64,000 nt of DNA from Onchocerca volvulus (lineage: Eukaryota > Nematoda > Chromadorea > Rhabditida > Onchocercidae): positions 15,702,554-15,766,553 of the forward strand of contig HG738138.1 in the NCBI GenBank assembly GCA_000499405.2. Direction: 5' to 3'. The stretch's first letter is position 1. Every line of letters begins with the position of its first letter. A model generated the notes under the pieces. It was not told the DNA's origin. It searched no databases and saw only the letters and a program-made list of their open reading frames with translations. A program made the translations under genes and the position numbers. Shown here in pieces: positions 38,703 to 51,476 of the stretch.

Positions 38703-38808
38703 CATATATCATTAGTCACCGAATCATGAAGGAGTTCTCAATCTGTCAATACTCTCGGTATCCAGGTCCTTGAGTTTTCCCGGTTGCGTCAAATTGAACC
38801 GCCCGTAC
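38703..38808 (-). pseudogene. Decayed 18S rRNA fragment
   Basis: Read on the minus strand the stretch contains CAATTTGACGCAACCGGGAA, AACTCA, then ATTGACAGATTGAGAACTC and TTCATGATTCGGTG. These correspond, in order and spacing, to the highly conserved eukaryotic 18S segment AATTTGACTCAACACGGGAA, AACTCA...ATTGACAGATTGA...CTC, TTCTTGATTCGGTGG. The match is to eukaryotic, not bacterial, small-subunit rRNA. Substitutions and small deletions at invariant positions, and loss of homology on both sides, show a dead fragment of about 100 bases. Confidence 0.85.
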
Positions 38809-40869
38809 CATGACTGTTTCATTCTCTCTTCTTTTTCCTCTTAAAAGTGGAAAATTATTCTTAAATCTTCTCGGTATGTTTAAAATCTTCGAAAGCAAAA
38901 AAAACTTAATCTTCTTCATACAATATATATATTTCCATTCAAAAACGAGTTGAATAATCTTTTAAAAAAGCATTTAATAAATGAAGGAAAGGAAAAGAGC
39001 TTTTCGGAAATAATAACAGAAATTCTTTTTAATCTGTTATTTTCTGGTCATTCATTGATTTTTTCTTCCTTTTTTTTTTCTTTGTCTTTGAAATTTAATA
39101 ATCGAATTTCTATTTTGTCGCTACATACTGTATAATCCGTTTAAAGGTAAGATTTCAAAAAAGAGAAGAAATAAAATTTCGGATAATAGCAAATTTATTT
39201 GAATTACTACACAAATAACTGCAATATCTTCTCGCTGCACTAAATGTCATATAAGTTGTCACGACATTTATTTCAGCTTGTTATTGTTCTTGAGAAATCT
39301 CAGTACATTGTATTATTTCAAGATTATGCAAAGCATGTTGTGTCTTATTTGCTTTTTTTGAATGATTTTTTGAAGTTTTTCATGCAATTTATGGAATTTC
39401 ATTATTGACTCTCTGTAATGCGATAATCTGAGTAAAGTTTGTTCTTATTTGTGTTGAAAATTATCAAAATAATTTATTGCAACGATTTTTCAATTATTTT
39501 TTAGATAAATATTGATCCAAAAATTGGTATACAGAAATGTCAGCCTAATTACATATCTTTCTTGTTTAGTGACTTTCAACTTCAAGCAACCTCAAATTTC
39601 CTGTTTCAAACGAAAGAATTAAAAAATGGCGAAAAATATCGAAATAATTAATATAATGCAAAAATATTAGTGAAATTCAGGCATTTCTCAGTTTTAAAGA
39701 AACAAAAAAATTTGAAACAGAATCAGAAGCGGATGCCAATATCAAGAAATCTCATGATTAGAAAAAGATTTATTGTTGTTTTTAGCAAGAAAGATTGGCA
39801 TCAAAAATTTGTTTGTATTGTCATTGAAATTTGCTTTAGCAAAGTTTATGATTCCATTTTCAGTTTGGTTAATGCATCCTGGCGCAAATACATCAGAACA
39901 AACGGATTTTCTTATGTGCATGATGTATCAATCATTATTCATTTACGGATGACAAAAAATTTTCACATTAAAATTTATCTGCCTTATATTTCCATCTGTT
40001 GGAGAAATATATAGCTTCATGATCATCATAAACACAAATGATCTGGATAATTCAAACGTTATAAAACTAAAATTTTGACCGGAATATTTTTTATTGAGTT
40101 AAGAGCATGTATAAACTTTTTTCAGGTATCAGGAGTGAAGCTCTGTTCCTCGGTCACGTCTCCAATCTTAAACCTTTACGCAACTTATTTTCATATTCTT
40201 CATTACAAACTTACTTTTAATTGAGAAGATAAAAAAATTAATTTTAAGATAAGCAATAAAGTTGCTAAAATTTCCTGAGAATTTGTAAATATTGATTGGA
40301 AAAAATTTCTTTTGATTTCTTTGTCTTGCAAAATAAGTATTTAGAATTCAAGGCGATCAATTTACTGCATATCTAATATAAAAATTTTAAGAGAAACAAA
40401 CTTGTCAACATTTCATGAATGGAACAAAATGAGAAAGGAAAAAAAAATCACTCTTTTAGAAAGCAGTAAATCGAATTTTGGCGAAATTTCAAATTTCTTA
40501 GCTATAAGCTCCTACTTCCAATCTATCTGAGATGGTTTCCTAGGAAGCTGTATAAACAGGTACTCTTCCTCTTGCCCATAAAATAAATAAGTCGTAACGA
40601 TTTATCTAAATTTTGCGGAAAAATAACAATTGCAGACATAGTGCACTTTCATTATTTAGTGATTAACAAATCGGCATCATAATCTTAATACAAATCATAA
40701 AATTGCGATAAATTAGCTTTAAAAAAATAAGCAGTTAATTTAAGTAAAATAAAAGATTTGAAAGCTTTCAATGAATTAAACTGAATATATAAGCAATGAA
40801 AAAGAACACTTTCTTTGTTTCAAAATATCAATGCAAACATTTCATATTACATTTTGCACTATATCATGT

Positions 40870-41340
40870 TCTGTCGTACTTGCAACTGCTAGCACGGTAT
40901 ATTATACACAGTACTATAAATATATACTGCTATAAGTATATATTGCTTATGCACTAAATCAGTACAGTATCACAAGTTGGTGCCGCACGGCTTTGTATCG
41001 TGCTGTACGCATATAAAGCACCGAACAAATCCATATACCTGTATTAGAAATATGTGGTATTTTTCCGATTGTGTTGTACTGTATTACAGTACGACATGCA
41101 CATATGCTGTACCATCCGTTTATACATGCTTAAATTTGATATTATATACTGCGTCACACATTTTATGTTCTATATGTAAAATACATATGGCATAAGTACT
41201 TCTTATCGTAGTGCATTTTCCCATAAAATGTCGTAATGTACTTATATGGTACATCATCACTATATGTTGTGCTGTACATACTGTATCACATCATGCTGTA
41301 AAATCTTTTAGCGATGTAACTATATTATACACCCCGATAC
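40870..41340. repeat. CTGTAC/TGTATCA-rich low-complexity block
   Basis: About 470 bases in which GTAC, CTGTA, TGTAT and CATATG motifs recur at irregular spacing (for example GTGTTGTACTGTATTACAGT, GTTGTGCTGTACATACTGTA). The composition is visibly different from the flanks, with more G and C and few A runs. No fixed period is evident. Confidence 0.6.
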
Positions 41341-43403
41341 GGTAATCATTCACCTTGAATAATTTTCTAACATGCATAATTCTTTCCAAGGATGATTTAT
41401 GTCATTATGTGATTTTATGGCATAACAGTAGAGAGAAATGTATATTTGACTATTTTTGAAAATTTTCTCATGATATAAATGAATTTTATGTCGAAAAATT
41501 AGGCTTCAAGTTTATCTGACAAATTTAAGTGAAAATAAATCCGAAGTATTTTGAGCAGAAATATGAAGAAAAAGGATATTTCAAAAAGTCAAGACAAAAG
41601 AAATGAAGGTGTAAAATCCTTTTTTGAATGATAATAAGGTACGTGACATCATTTTATTCGAAAAAATCAGAAGAGAATGTAATCTCGAAGTCTGAGCTGT
41701 AACTCATTCAACAAAGAATTAGTCGCTAAAATGTGGAATTATTACATTGTAAATGTTATTGTTTCATTCAGGAAGCTTTAATCTATGTCGAATTTTCTTA
41801 AAATATTATTCCGCATTATCCATAACACGGCATATTTTTCCGGATAAACTACTGAACTGATAAATTCTGAATACTGATTAGAATTACATTATCAATGGAT
41901 GAAATATCCGACATGAACTAATACGGAATGGTGACAATTTTTGAAAAAAAAAAGAAAAATAAGATGCAGAAGTTATGCTATGTTGCATCATAGTGTGAGT
42001 GATAAAAGCTACCATCGAGTTTCAATTCTTCACAGAAATATAACAAATCCTAAGAGATCATGAGTCAAGAATTTCTTGCCCTTTACAGAAAATGAAAATT
42101 AAAAATACCAGTTTTAAAAAAATTATAATCTTGACAGATAATTGTGAAAAAATTTTTCGATGGTATCATTTGATGCATAGATTGTTCACCGCTCAATTCG
42201 TAATGTTGGCAAAAGAAAAAATTTTTTTATAGGAATTGAAATTTGATTTCTTAGAGAAATAAAATTGCGGGACTTTTGTTTCATTTTCAGTAGTCCTTAG
42301 TTTTTGCATTAAATTTTGTCAATAGGGAATTAAAAAAGTAAATGAAAAGTGCATGTTATATTTGCATCACTTAAATCAAACATTTAAACTTGAATTGGAA
42401 GCACTGGATTTTGATTCAATTTCAGAATTTTCGAAAATTTTGACTTCATGATTTTGATTTATAATTCTAATCGAATTTTCAACGAGTAAATTTTTGTGCA
42501 TTTTAATTCGAATTATTCACTATTCTTCAATTTATACTGTATTTAATACACTTTCTTAATTTTTTTTTTACTTGATCTTGACAAACTTATTTTTATGGAA
42601 CTAGAATTTTTTTTCTGTAAAGCTCTCTGTTGCTCCTTTCAAGATTCACTCAAATTTTTAAAAATAAACAATTATTATTTTTCATACAATATTGATATAA
42701 AAAAAAAGATGTTTTTTTCTTTTTCCAATTATTTTATGTTTATTGCAGAAAAAGGAGAAACGATCTGTTATTATTTAATAAAATAATTCAACAACATTGT
42801 CTGTAATACTGCTTTAAGGCTTCAATCTATTGTGATATAATTGCATTAATATATAGTTTGAATTTTAGTTCGTATTGATCTGGATTTTCATTGCATGCTT
42901 TATTTGTTTTGATCAATGATAATATTAGACTGATAATTTTTGGACACAATAGGCTGAATATATATTTTTGCTATTCTTCAAAATTTTCCATCTTAAAACT
43001 GATTCTATTGTAAATTACAGTAGTTATCAATTTTTTTTAAAAATAAGACCGAAGATTTCTTTCTCAGATCAAAGATTTCTTGAACTCTTATTCGTAATAG
43101 AATTCATTTATTTATTCTAAAATTTAAAATTATTAAATAATTAGTACATGGGAGACCTTTAAAATAACTTGAAATATTCGGATTTGTCAAATTAAAAGAA
43201 AAAAAAAATGCGAAAACCATTATTTATATTAGCGACACAATTGTTATTGTTCATGACATGCTCTAAAATAATCTGATGGGTAAAAAACTTCTCTGTTGTT
43301 GTTTTATCTGATTACATCACGGTATGTCGAAAGCGTCTTGAATCGAATACCTACGATCATTTAATTACTGTGATGTGGACAGAGCCAAACATTCGAAACT
43401 TGC

Positions 43404-43409
43404 TTTATT
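43404..43409 (-). terminator. Polyadenylation signal AATAAA
   Basis: TTTATT on the plus strand, about 200 bases beyond the stop of the membrane-protein gene at 43605. Position is plausible; the hexamer alone is weak evidence. Confidence 0.3.
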
Positions 43410-43604
43410 TACTTAAGTTAATTTAATTGAATTTAGATTACAATTAAAATAGATTAGTTTGAAGGAAGCAGCTAATTGTAATGCTTTATGACACCAATAT
43501 TAATCCATTTTCTGTTATCAAACGTGAAAGGAAAATTGGCATATTTTCCGAATAATTACAGAAAAGATTTTGATATGCCGAAAGCTTTCTTGACATAACT
43601 GCTG

Positions 43605-45834
43605 TCATTCTATTTTTGAAGTTGGAGTCCCAGTCACAGTCACAGTATCTTTCTCCATTTCCTCTTGTTGTTTCTTCAACTTTTTAATAAGTTTTTTGTC
43701 CATTTGTTCAAGATATGCTTGACATGCTTTTTTCGCAATGGGAAACTGAAGTTTTTGAAATTTTTATAAAATTTTGGTTCTAAAAAAAAGTAAAAATTCC
43801 AGAACATATGATAAACTATTTTTTTGTCGCTTATCTGTAGTTTATTTTCATCTTATAATTTATCCTTACTTTCATTATTTTGTGACAGTTCATTAAATTC
43901 AGAAATAATAATGTTTACTTGAGGAATTAACAATTGTTAATGTAACTTTTTGTTTTTTTTCCCTTTTTTTTTTCCAAAATTAACAAACCGGGACAAGCAT
44001 TATATAAAGGTTGCGGATCTCTTCACGTATATACCAACAACTAAGAATGGTTATCAAAATGATAATTGCTAAAGGTATTAGATAGCCAAATATGATAAGA
44101 TCGAAAGCTATCCTCCTAAAACCAAACTCTAAAAAATTTTGAGAGATTTGAATTTTTATTAGCATAGTTTAGGTTTTTTACATCAAACTGCTGCATAATT
44201 GAAAATTTAGTTTTAAAAATTTTGAAACATGCAAATTGATTTATATATTAAATTTGCGACACAAAATTGTTTATCAAAATTTAAACTGAAATGCTTTAAA
44301 TCTCTTTAAAAAACAAATTTTTGTTTAAATCAAGTGGCGCAAAAGTGATATCGTAAAAAAAAAGTCACATTTTTCTTCCTTAATCAAAACCGAATTTAAA
44401 TTACTATATTTGTCTATGACAATCATTCGACTTCAAGCAAAATTTTTCCAAAGAAAAAGGAAATTTTCAGCCCTTTCTTTTTATTTTTATGGCAAAAACA
44501 TATTGTCGAGTATTGACTGCATATTTCTTTTCAATTCTCACTTTTCAAGTAATCATTCAGACTGAAGTTTGTGAAAATAACAAAAAAGAAAGGAAAATTT
44601 ACATTAGTGTTCTGGAAAGATTATGGGCAAAATCGTTTGCCATAGCTATTGCAAGCGGTGAAAGTCGTAATGCATCAGCAATATTATCCAATGGTTTGTT
44701 AACATCAGGCATTACTTCGATTACCTAAATTATGCAAAAAGTCTTCCACTATTAAACCCATTTCAATGCAACTTATAAGTTTATGAAGCATTACTTTCCC
44801 CATAATTTTTTTCAAAAAATTTTCCCTTCGAGAAATATTTTTCCTTTATATCCAAAAAGAAAAAAGCAAAGAATAGAAATATGAAAACAAGAAAATTAGC
44901 CTCTTCAAATGTGAATAGAGCTCCTGCATATCTTGCAAATGCAAGAGCGATATCCAAACTAGTACCATAACTTCTATTAATAGCCAAAATTGTTATAAGA
45001 AATATTGCAATACCTGAATTAGACCAATTTTGCGAACTTTAATCAATTGTAGAAAACAGAAAGGAAAACAAAACATAAAAGTTTCTTATTTATAGCATCA
45101 AATTTTAAAATATTGATTAAATTTCCAATTAAATAGTACCTAGCCGATACATGTATTTTGAAATTTTTCTTTTATTTTTTAATATAAAAAGCGCGAATAA
45201 ATACAACCGTACGAAAGTTATGCTTAAACGAAAAATAACATTCTATTAAAATTTGCTTTTTATTTAAAACAATTATATCAACAGTTCGGAAATTTTTCAT
45301 TTATTTTAAATGATTAAAACCTGAATTTGGGAGCTAATTAAAAAGTATCTTGCATGAATTTTATTGAAGTACTAAAGCACGCGATTATGAATAATATAAA
45401 AAACTTTAAGAACAGCATCAATAAATTAAAAAATTTTAATGGATAATTTAATTAATAGATTGGCACATTTAGTGTAAAACTTTCGGTAATTTTTCAACTT
45501 TTCTTGGAAAAATATATCAAAATTTTTTCGGTGATAAATTAAAACTATACTCAGAATTATATCCGTTTCACTTCGCAATTATTCTGCTTTTAAGCGCTGA
45601 AATTCCCGAAACTATATCTTCTTCTCAATCGAATCCTTGATTTTTGGTACTGTCCAACAAAAAAAAAAAAAAGGTACTTTTCAAAAAAAGAATTTTGAAG
45701 AGATTCTTAGCAAATGCGTATAAATTACTTTGAAGTCTTTTCTTGACACCATTCTTTCGAATGCTACATCGTGAATAAGCGATGCTTAAAATTTTCGAAT
45801 CAGTAAAGGAATAAAATCGAATAGGATTAGTCAT
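43605..45834 (-). CDS. Unrecognised membrane protein with C-terminal coiled tail (5 exons, 206 aa)
   Basis: Exons, in transcription order, are 45834-45729, 45013-44889, 44724-44603, 44115-43989 and 43745-43605. All four junctions are phase-compatible. The ATG follows a TTTTTAG acceptor by 22 bases, suiting trans-splicing. Residues 1-35 are basic and hydroxyl-rich (SRCSIRKNGVKKRLQ), resembling a targeting or cytoplasmic leader. A short hydrophobic stretch follows (36-47, SIAIFLITILAI), then a mixed region with VIEVMPDVNKPLDNIADALR. Residues 124-147 form a clear transmembrane helix (LIIFGYLIPLAIIILITI), and 161-206 a lysine/glutamine/glutamate-rich helix (LEQMDKKLIKKLKKQQEEME) likely to coil. 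Donor 2 (CTT|GTTTTC) is weak: read-through would add a T-rich hydrophobic stretch that looks intronic. No family is recognised. A remote resemblance to Orai helices was considered and not supported. Confidence 0.65.
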
Positions 45835-45859
45835 CTCATTATTAAATCAGTTTCTAAAA

Positions 45860-47022
45860 AGAGCTCTAGTTTATGGCATTTCAAGCAACGTTTCTCAATA
45901 GCGTTCCTACAAAAAGTCTTCACTTGATTTTTTCCAGTCCTTTTTAATCTTTAAATCTGACTAGATAAAAATTCTCGCAAAGTGTTAAATGCGAATTTCA
46001 AATTCGAGTGAATTAAAATTAAATTTTGAAACTTAAATTTCACTTCTCCATATTTTTCAGATGATAATCTCATATGTTAGACAATACTTCCTTGCAGTTT
46101 CGCTATTTGCAAGTTTCACATTTACGACTAAGATGAATTCCAACTAGTACTACGACCCAACACATTTGAAATGAAATTTTAATTGTTGTAATCAGTAAAC
46201 AATTATGTAATGAAGTATTTTACACACGAAAAAAATAGTATTGGAATTTGAGAAGGAGAATAGATCACTAAGATTTGTGAGGCATCATTACGAAATAGCT
46301 GAGAAGGTAAGAGAATGAAAAAAGTTTTGAGATAACCATGACATGGGGAGGGAAGATATGTGGTTGAAAGAGTATGAAGTATGTGTGGAGAGATGACGGA
46401 TATTACTAAAATTTTGAAAGAGCTTTAATTTGAAGATTGAGAAATGAGTTAGATATTAAAGAATCTGTGTTATAGCAATGGATGACTTATTAAACGAAGT
46501 GTTTGACATGTTAGAAAGATATGATAAGGTCTACTCATGAATTGCGATAGTCTAATAGGAATTTTCAGGTGATAAATGTCACTGTTTTTGTTTCATTCTT
46601 TCGTTTAATTTTCTCGCAAGTTTAAGGTTTAATATTAATTAGCTAGGTGGTTTGCTTATGAGTTCATTTTTAATTAGCTCTTAGTTTCTTAATTAATAAT
46701 AATAACTTATTACGGCTTTGCATTGATGTACCTGCTTATAATTCCGTGCTCTCAACTTATTTGCTTGTCATTTCCTTAATTCATGGCTTATTTATATAAC
46801 CTTTATGCTTATTTGGTTACTTATCACCTATATAATTAAGTCTTAAATCGTTGTCGAATGTCGAATTTTTTTTTTTTTTTTTTTTAGTTAACATGTCCAG
46901 TTTGAAATTATCATTGGAAGAATTCTTTCCCATGAGAAATTAGTTTATGTTGCCGTTTCATTATTTTTTATTCTCACATCCCATAATATTCATATATTAC
47001 ATTTTCTTTCAGTCATTCCAGG
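45860..47022. other. Intergenic spacer between divergent genes
   Basis: Separates the membrane-protein gene (-) from HMG-CoA synthase (+). Promoters of both should lie here, but no recognisable motif is seen. A 20-base poly-T run occurs near 46867-46886. Confidence 0.5.
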
Positions 47023-50000
47023 ATGAAAACAATAAGAGAAGTGTGGTTAGCGGATCAAGTTGGTATACGTGGCATAGAATTGTACATTCCAAAATTGTAT
47101 ATAAATCAGAAAGATCTTGAAGTGGTAACTTAGTTTTTATTAATAGTCATATTTTTTAATCTACATTAAGAGTTTGTGCAAATGAAATTAAAAATGAAAT
47201 AGTCGCATCCCTTAAGAAGTAAGCTAGTGAGCTGAATGAACAAGGAAAAAAAGAAATGAGTAAAGATGTCTAAAAAATATGTTCAGTTTATTTTTGTCTT
47301 TCATGTCCAAAAAATATGTTCAGTTGATCCTTGTCTTTCATCGAGGAATGATTTTTATCAGGTGGAAACTGATATAGCTGATAAGATCAAACCATTCTTG
47401 TGTTTTCTTGACGATCTTTTTATTAACTATCTGATCTTGTTATTCGCTCTTTTTCATTCTTTTGCTGTTTTGCTTGTTTCATATTTATTTCAGTAATACT
47501 TCGGAGGATTCTGCGATAAGCTTTGTGAAATAAGAAATTTCATCTTTTTTTTTTTTTTCTTCAAAATTATTTCAGTATGATAATGTTGAGAAGGGCAAAT
47601 ATACGATTGGACTTGGACAAGACGAAATGAGTTTCTGTGCCGATCACGAAGATATTACTTCCATTTGTTTAACAGTTGTGTCGAAACTACTAAGGAATTA
47701 TAGAGTATGATTTTTGTTCTGAATAACTGTAAGGAAGCTTAAAACAAAATCACTTCACAAACAACAGTAATAAAGTTTTTGCAGTATCGCTTAAAGAAAT
47801 GAAATGAATAGTTCAGTATTCTCTTGTACTCAATAGTGTCTCCTAACATGGATTGGGAAGTGAGATAATCCATAGTCGGACATACGGGTGTTCGAAATTT
47901 AAATGCTGCATGAATATAGTATATTTTCTCATTATTAGACAAAGTTATATGAAGTTTGGAAAAGCAATTATTAAACTTTGAAGCAAATGACTTCGGAAAG
48001 TATCATCTGAAACTATCGTTGCAATCTATTTTTAGAAATAAGATATCAGTTTTAAAATAACCTTATGTACTTTAGTTCAATATCACAATGTACTCAGGAA
48101 TGTCGACGATACTATTAATAAATAAATGCATAATTAGATTCCTAAATTGCTTGTTGCAGCTTTCTGCCAAAGATATTGGTTTTCTTTGTGTTGGGACTGA
48201 AACGCTAATCGATAAAAGCAAAAGTATCAAGACTTCGTTAATGAAATTGTTCGAGGAGAATAGTGATATCGAAGGAGTGGATGTGAAAAATGCATGTTAC
48301 GGTGGCACCCAAGCTTTATTTCATGCTGTTGATTGGGTTTATGCTAATTGGGAATTAGAAAGTGAATATTTTTTAAAGATTCCATCTTTTTATGTTATGT
48401 GCTGCTATATAAAGTAACTCAGTAATTTCTTCTCGGATGACTGCTTAAAATTTATGGATATTATTACGAAGCAGAGGTACTTTATTTAGATTTGTTTAAT
48501 TTCAGACCGATATGCAGTTGTTGTTATGGCAGATATAGCAGTTTATGATGTTGGACCTGCACGTTGTACAGGCGGTATGTATGTTGTGAAGTGTTATTAT
48601 TGAATAGATTGAAATGACCAGAAGCAGAACCATTTTAAAATTAGTTTATGTTTTAGGGATTTCAGTTTGGAATATCCAGATTCGATCTCTAAAATAGAGA
48701 AAGCAATAAATGATGAATAAATGTTTTCAGAGTGGAAACAAAATTTGCCAATATTAGGAATCAAAATAGACTTCATCTACTACGCGTTTTTTGTCATATA
48801 GTAACTGACTTCAGGGAAGCATTTATTTCGTACTTCATATGTTTGACTTTTTTATTAAACTATATTTTGTTTACAGGAGTTGGAGCCTTTGCGGCCCTAG
48901 TTGGTCCAAATGCAGTATTGACGTTTGAAAGAGGACTTCGTGCAACGTATATGATTGATGTTTACGATTTTTACAAGCCAAATCAACCCGTGCTTTCAGA
49001 ATATCCTGTTGTTGAAGGGCAAGGCAGCTTACAGGCTTACCTCACTGCTGTAGATGAAACTTATAAATTATACTGCCAAAAAGCCGAAAAATTAAAGAAT
49101 GAAGGTCTCAAATTTTTGTAATTTGAAGTATATACTTTAATATTTTAGTTGGAAATCGCTGCATTTCATTTACTCAATAAGTTCGGACAAGTTCTTTTGA
49201 GGCAAGTTCAAACAAAAAATGAGGATTTAATTAATGCGTGGTATTTGATTCCAGTAGTGAAAATTTCGAACTTTGATGCTGTGTTTTTCCACTGTCCATT
49301 CACCCGTCTTGTTCAAAAGGGCTTTGGTATATTGGCATTTATTGATTTCAAACGTGGATTAAGCGATCATTTGTCAGATATCGAACGGGCTAAACCTACA
49401 GCGTTAGATTTTTATTTAAGAATTCTAAGTATTAAAGATGATATAATTTGAGGCAATAGGCTCTGATACATGTTTAATTGTCTTTAGTGCTGAAAAGCTT
49501 CGTAGCGCAGATAAAATATTTGGCAAAACAATTATCTCTCACTTTAATCGATTTAAGTGAATTTAGAATTAAAACCAAATATTCGAACGGTTTCCACTTA
49601 CTTATCTCATAGAAATCTTTTTCCAAATCTTCCAGGAACAATTTTTATTGTTTATTATTATAATATTTCAGATTTTTACTTGAACCTCGCGAAATAAATT
49701 ATATGAGTCGTGATTTTACTAAGATGTCAACGCAAATAAGCTCAAAACTTTGGGCTCAAAAGACTGAACCATTTCTGCTACTTAATCGTCGAATTGGAAA
49801 TACGTATACAGCATCACTTTATTTACAGCTGATTTCTTTTTTCCATCGGCAAGTCTCAAAATATTTTTTTCAGTCATTTAAGCGGGTATTACAATGTATT
49901 ACACCTGACATTCTTATAAGTGGAGAAACTATAGCTGGCACTCTGTATATTGCATGCAACTAATTTCAGAAACATGCATCAGTTATAATAGTTCTTACTC

Positions 50001-51476
50001 ACTCTTTTTTATGTATTTTCAGACTTAGTTAATTTTTTTGAGGAACTTTTTCTCACCCCTTTTTATGTTTGTTTGATTTACTATTTTCATAAAGGCATTA
50101 ACCACACATTGTTTTTGTTAAACATTTTGTCAAGTGACATGATTTACGTCTCTTCCCGGTTAGATTGATGTATAATATTTATTCTGGAAACTTCAAATAA
50201 AATAAGGAAGACTCTATTGTCTAATAGCTAATCAGAAAATCAAAATTAGTAAAATCTCAGGCGGTAAATTGATTTCATTTAACACTGTAAATCTATTCAG
50301 AATACACTGCTGATTCTTATGTATGGTTATCTCGAAAAAAAAAGATTCTTTGTTGCATTTTCAGCTTAAAAATAAAAATACAAATAAAAAAAGCAGTTTT
50401 TTGAAGCTTTTAGAGTTTATTAGAAAACAGTTTACTAGCAATAGTTTTTCATCGAATGTTACTTTTCTTTTTTTCAGTTCGTCAGTTGAAGAAGATTTAA
50501 ATGGTCGGCGTCTTTTGTTTTTCTCTTATGGGAGCGGAGCAGCTTCAGCAATGTTCTCTGCCCGAATATTTCTATTGGAAAAAGGTTGGTGATTTTGTGA
50601 CAGATATTAGTAGTTTTTGTCACGCATAGGAATTGCTTCCAAGTTTTTTTTTTCTTTTTTTTTTTTTTTGAAATCAAAGCAAAGTTCAAAAAATTTTATT
50701 CTATTTAAGAACTTCAAGCTTTTCTAGCATCACTTCTTATATACTAACTATGATTTAAAGAAGTAGGTTGAATTTTGAAATACGAAATTATACTTTTTCT
50801 TTTATTATTGGATTGATTCTAAATTGAATATTCACTTTTATAACCTCTTAAGCAAGTGATGGATAGCGTTTTTTATAAAGTAATTGCTACTAATAGTGGT
50901 GGAAATAATGTAAATCAATGTAGTTAAGTCCTAGTTTCATGCTTTTTCAGATACTAAAGATCAGTTTGCTCAAATGAAACAAAGCGCAGATGCAGCTGTA
51001 GCATTACTGGAGCAACGATTGTGCATAAATCCAAAACGATACAGCGAAATCATGGCTCTTAGGGAAAAACTTCTGTCAAGTGCAGGTATAATATTTTCTG
51101 CAGGATCTGTATTTGTCTTTCAAATCTGTGAATTCTTTTTCTAGTTCATTCTTTTTCTAACTTATTTATAGAAATAGCCGGATTTTCTTAAATCGTGCAT
51201 GTAGGACAAGTTTACAAGATTAAATAATATGCAAAAATCGAAGTGACGCGATAGCATGTTGCCGTAATATTATCTAATTATTTTTATAATTGTTTATAAA
51301 ATATTGCTCCAAATGAAATTTTTTCTTTGAGAATGTTTTAGTTTATTTCAGTTCCATACAGACCGGAAGGTGTGAGAAATAATTTGACGAATGAATTTAG
51401 CCTATTTCCCAACACATATTATCTGATGAATATCGGGGACAAATATAGGCGATATTATGCACAAACATCCAGTTAG
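47023..51476 (+). CDS. HMGCS: Hydroxymethylglutaryl-CoA synthase (10 exons)
   Basis: Condenses acetyl-CoA with acetoacetyl-CoA to HMG-CoA, the entry of the mevalonate pathway; no mitochondrial leader is seen, so probably cytosolic. Exons: 47023-47124, 47576-47704, 48160-48361, 48506-48574, 48877-49104, 49255-49402, 49672-about 49852, 50478-50584, 50951-51085, 51352-51476. Catalytic residues are all present: Glu91 ([13 protein letters not shown]), Cys123 (NACYGGT) and His256 ([11 protein letters not shown]), matching human Glu95, Cys129 and His264 in spacing. FERGLR, YDFYKPN, LSEYP and FFSYGSGAA are further family signatures. Start: ATG lies 10 bases after TTTCTTTCAG, fitting trans-splicing. 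The protein is about 480-505 residues (human cytosolic 520). Oddity: the natural exon-7 donor (CAA|GTCTCA) is out of phase with exon 8. Exon 6 uses a GC|GTTAGA junction like LAMTOR1 exon 1. Nematodes lack sterol synthesis, so the product would feed ubiquinone, dolichol and prenylation (established knowledge). Confidence 0.95.
47267..47340. repeat. 37-bp tandem duplication in HMG-CoA synthase intron 1
   Basis: Two copies starting at 47267 and 47304, both TGTC(T/C)AAAAAATATGTTCAG followed by TTNATNNTTGTCTTTCA. Confidence 0.8.

Larger units (their letters stand above)
38809..43604. other. Intergenic, no gene seen
   Basis: Contains an open frame of 114 codons at 39670-40014 (+) with no ATG near its beginning, no family features and AT-rich codon use, judged chance. 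Also contains the CTGTA/GTAC-rich block at about 40870-41340. Confidence 0.5.

Noticed and set aside
39670..40014. Open frame of 114 codons (+)
   Set aside because: Lysine/isoleucine/phenylalanine-rich, no signature, no clear start, no splice context beyond chance.
40130..40190. GC-richer stretch CAGGAGTGAAGCTCTGTTCC suspected as a third rRNA fragment
   Set aside because: No ordered set of conserved 18S or 28S motifs could be recognised on either strand.
44489..44728. Plus-strand open frame of 79 codons
   Set aside because: Shadow of minus-strand exon 3 of the membrane-protein gene.
44810..44888. Hydrophobic continuation of exon 2 (VFIFLFFAFFFLDIK)
   Set aside because: T-rich DNA typical of an intron, and reading through breaks phase with the next exon, so it was treated as intron.
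43980..44987. Resemblance of the membrane-protein helices to Orai channel helices
   Set aside because: The order and number of helices do not fit Orai, and the pore-lining first helix signature is absent; only hydrophobic pattern is shared.
50323..50477. Open frame immediately upstream of HMG-CoA synthase exon 8
   Set aside because: Lysine/asparagine-rich, no family similarity, and ends at a strong acceptor; taken as intron.
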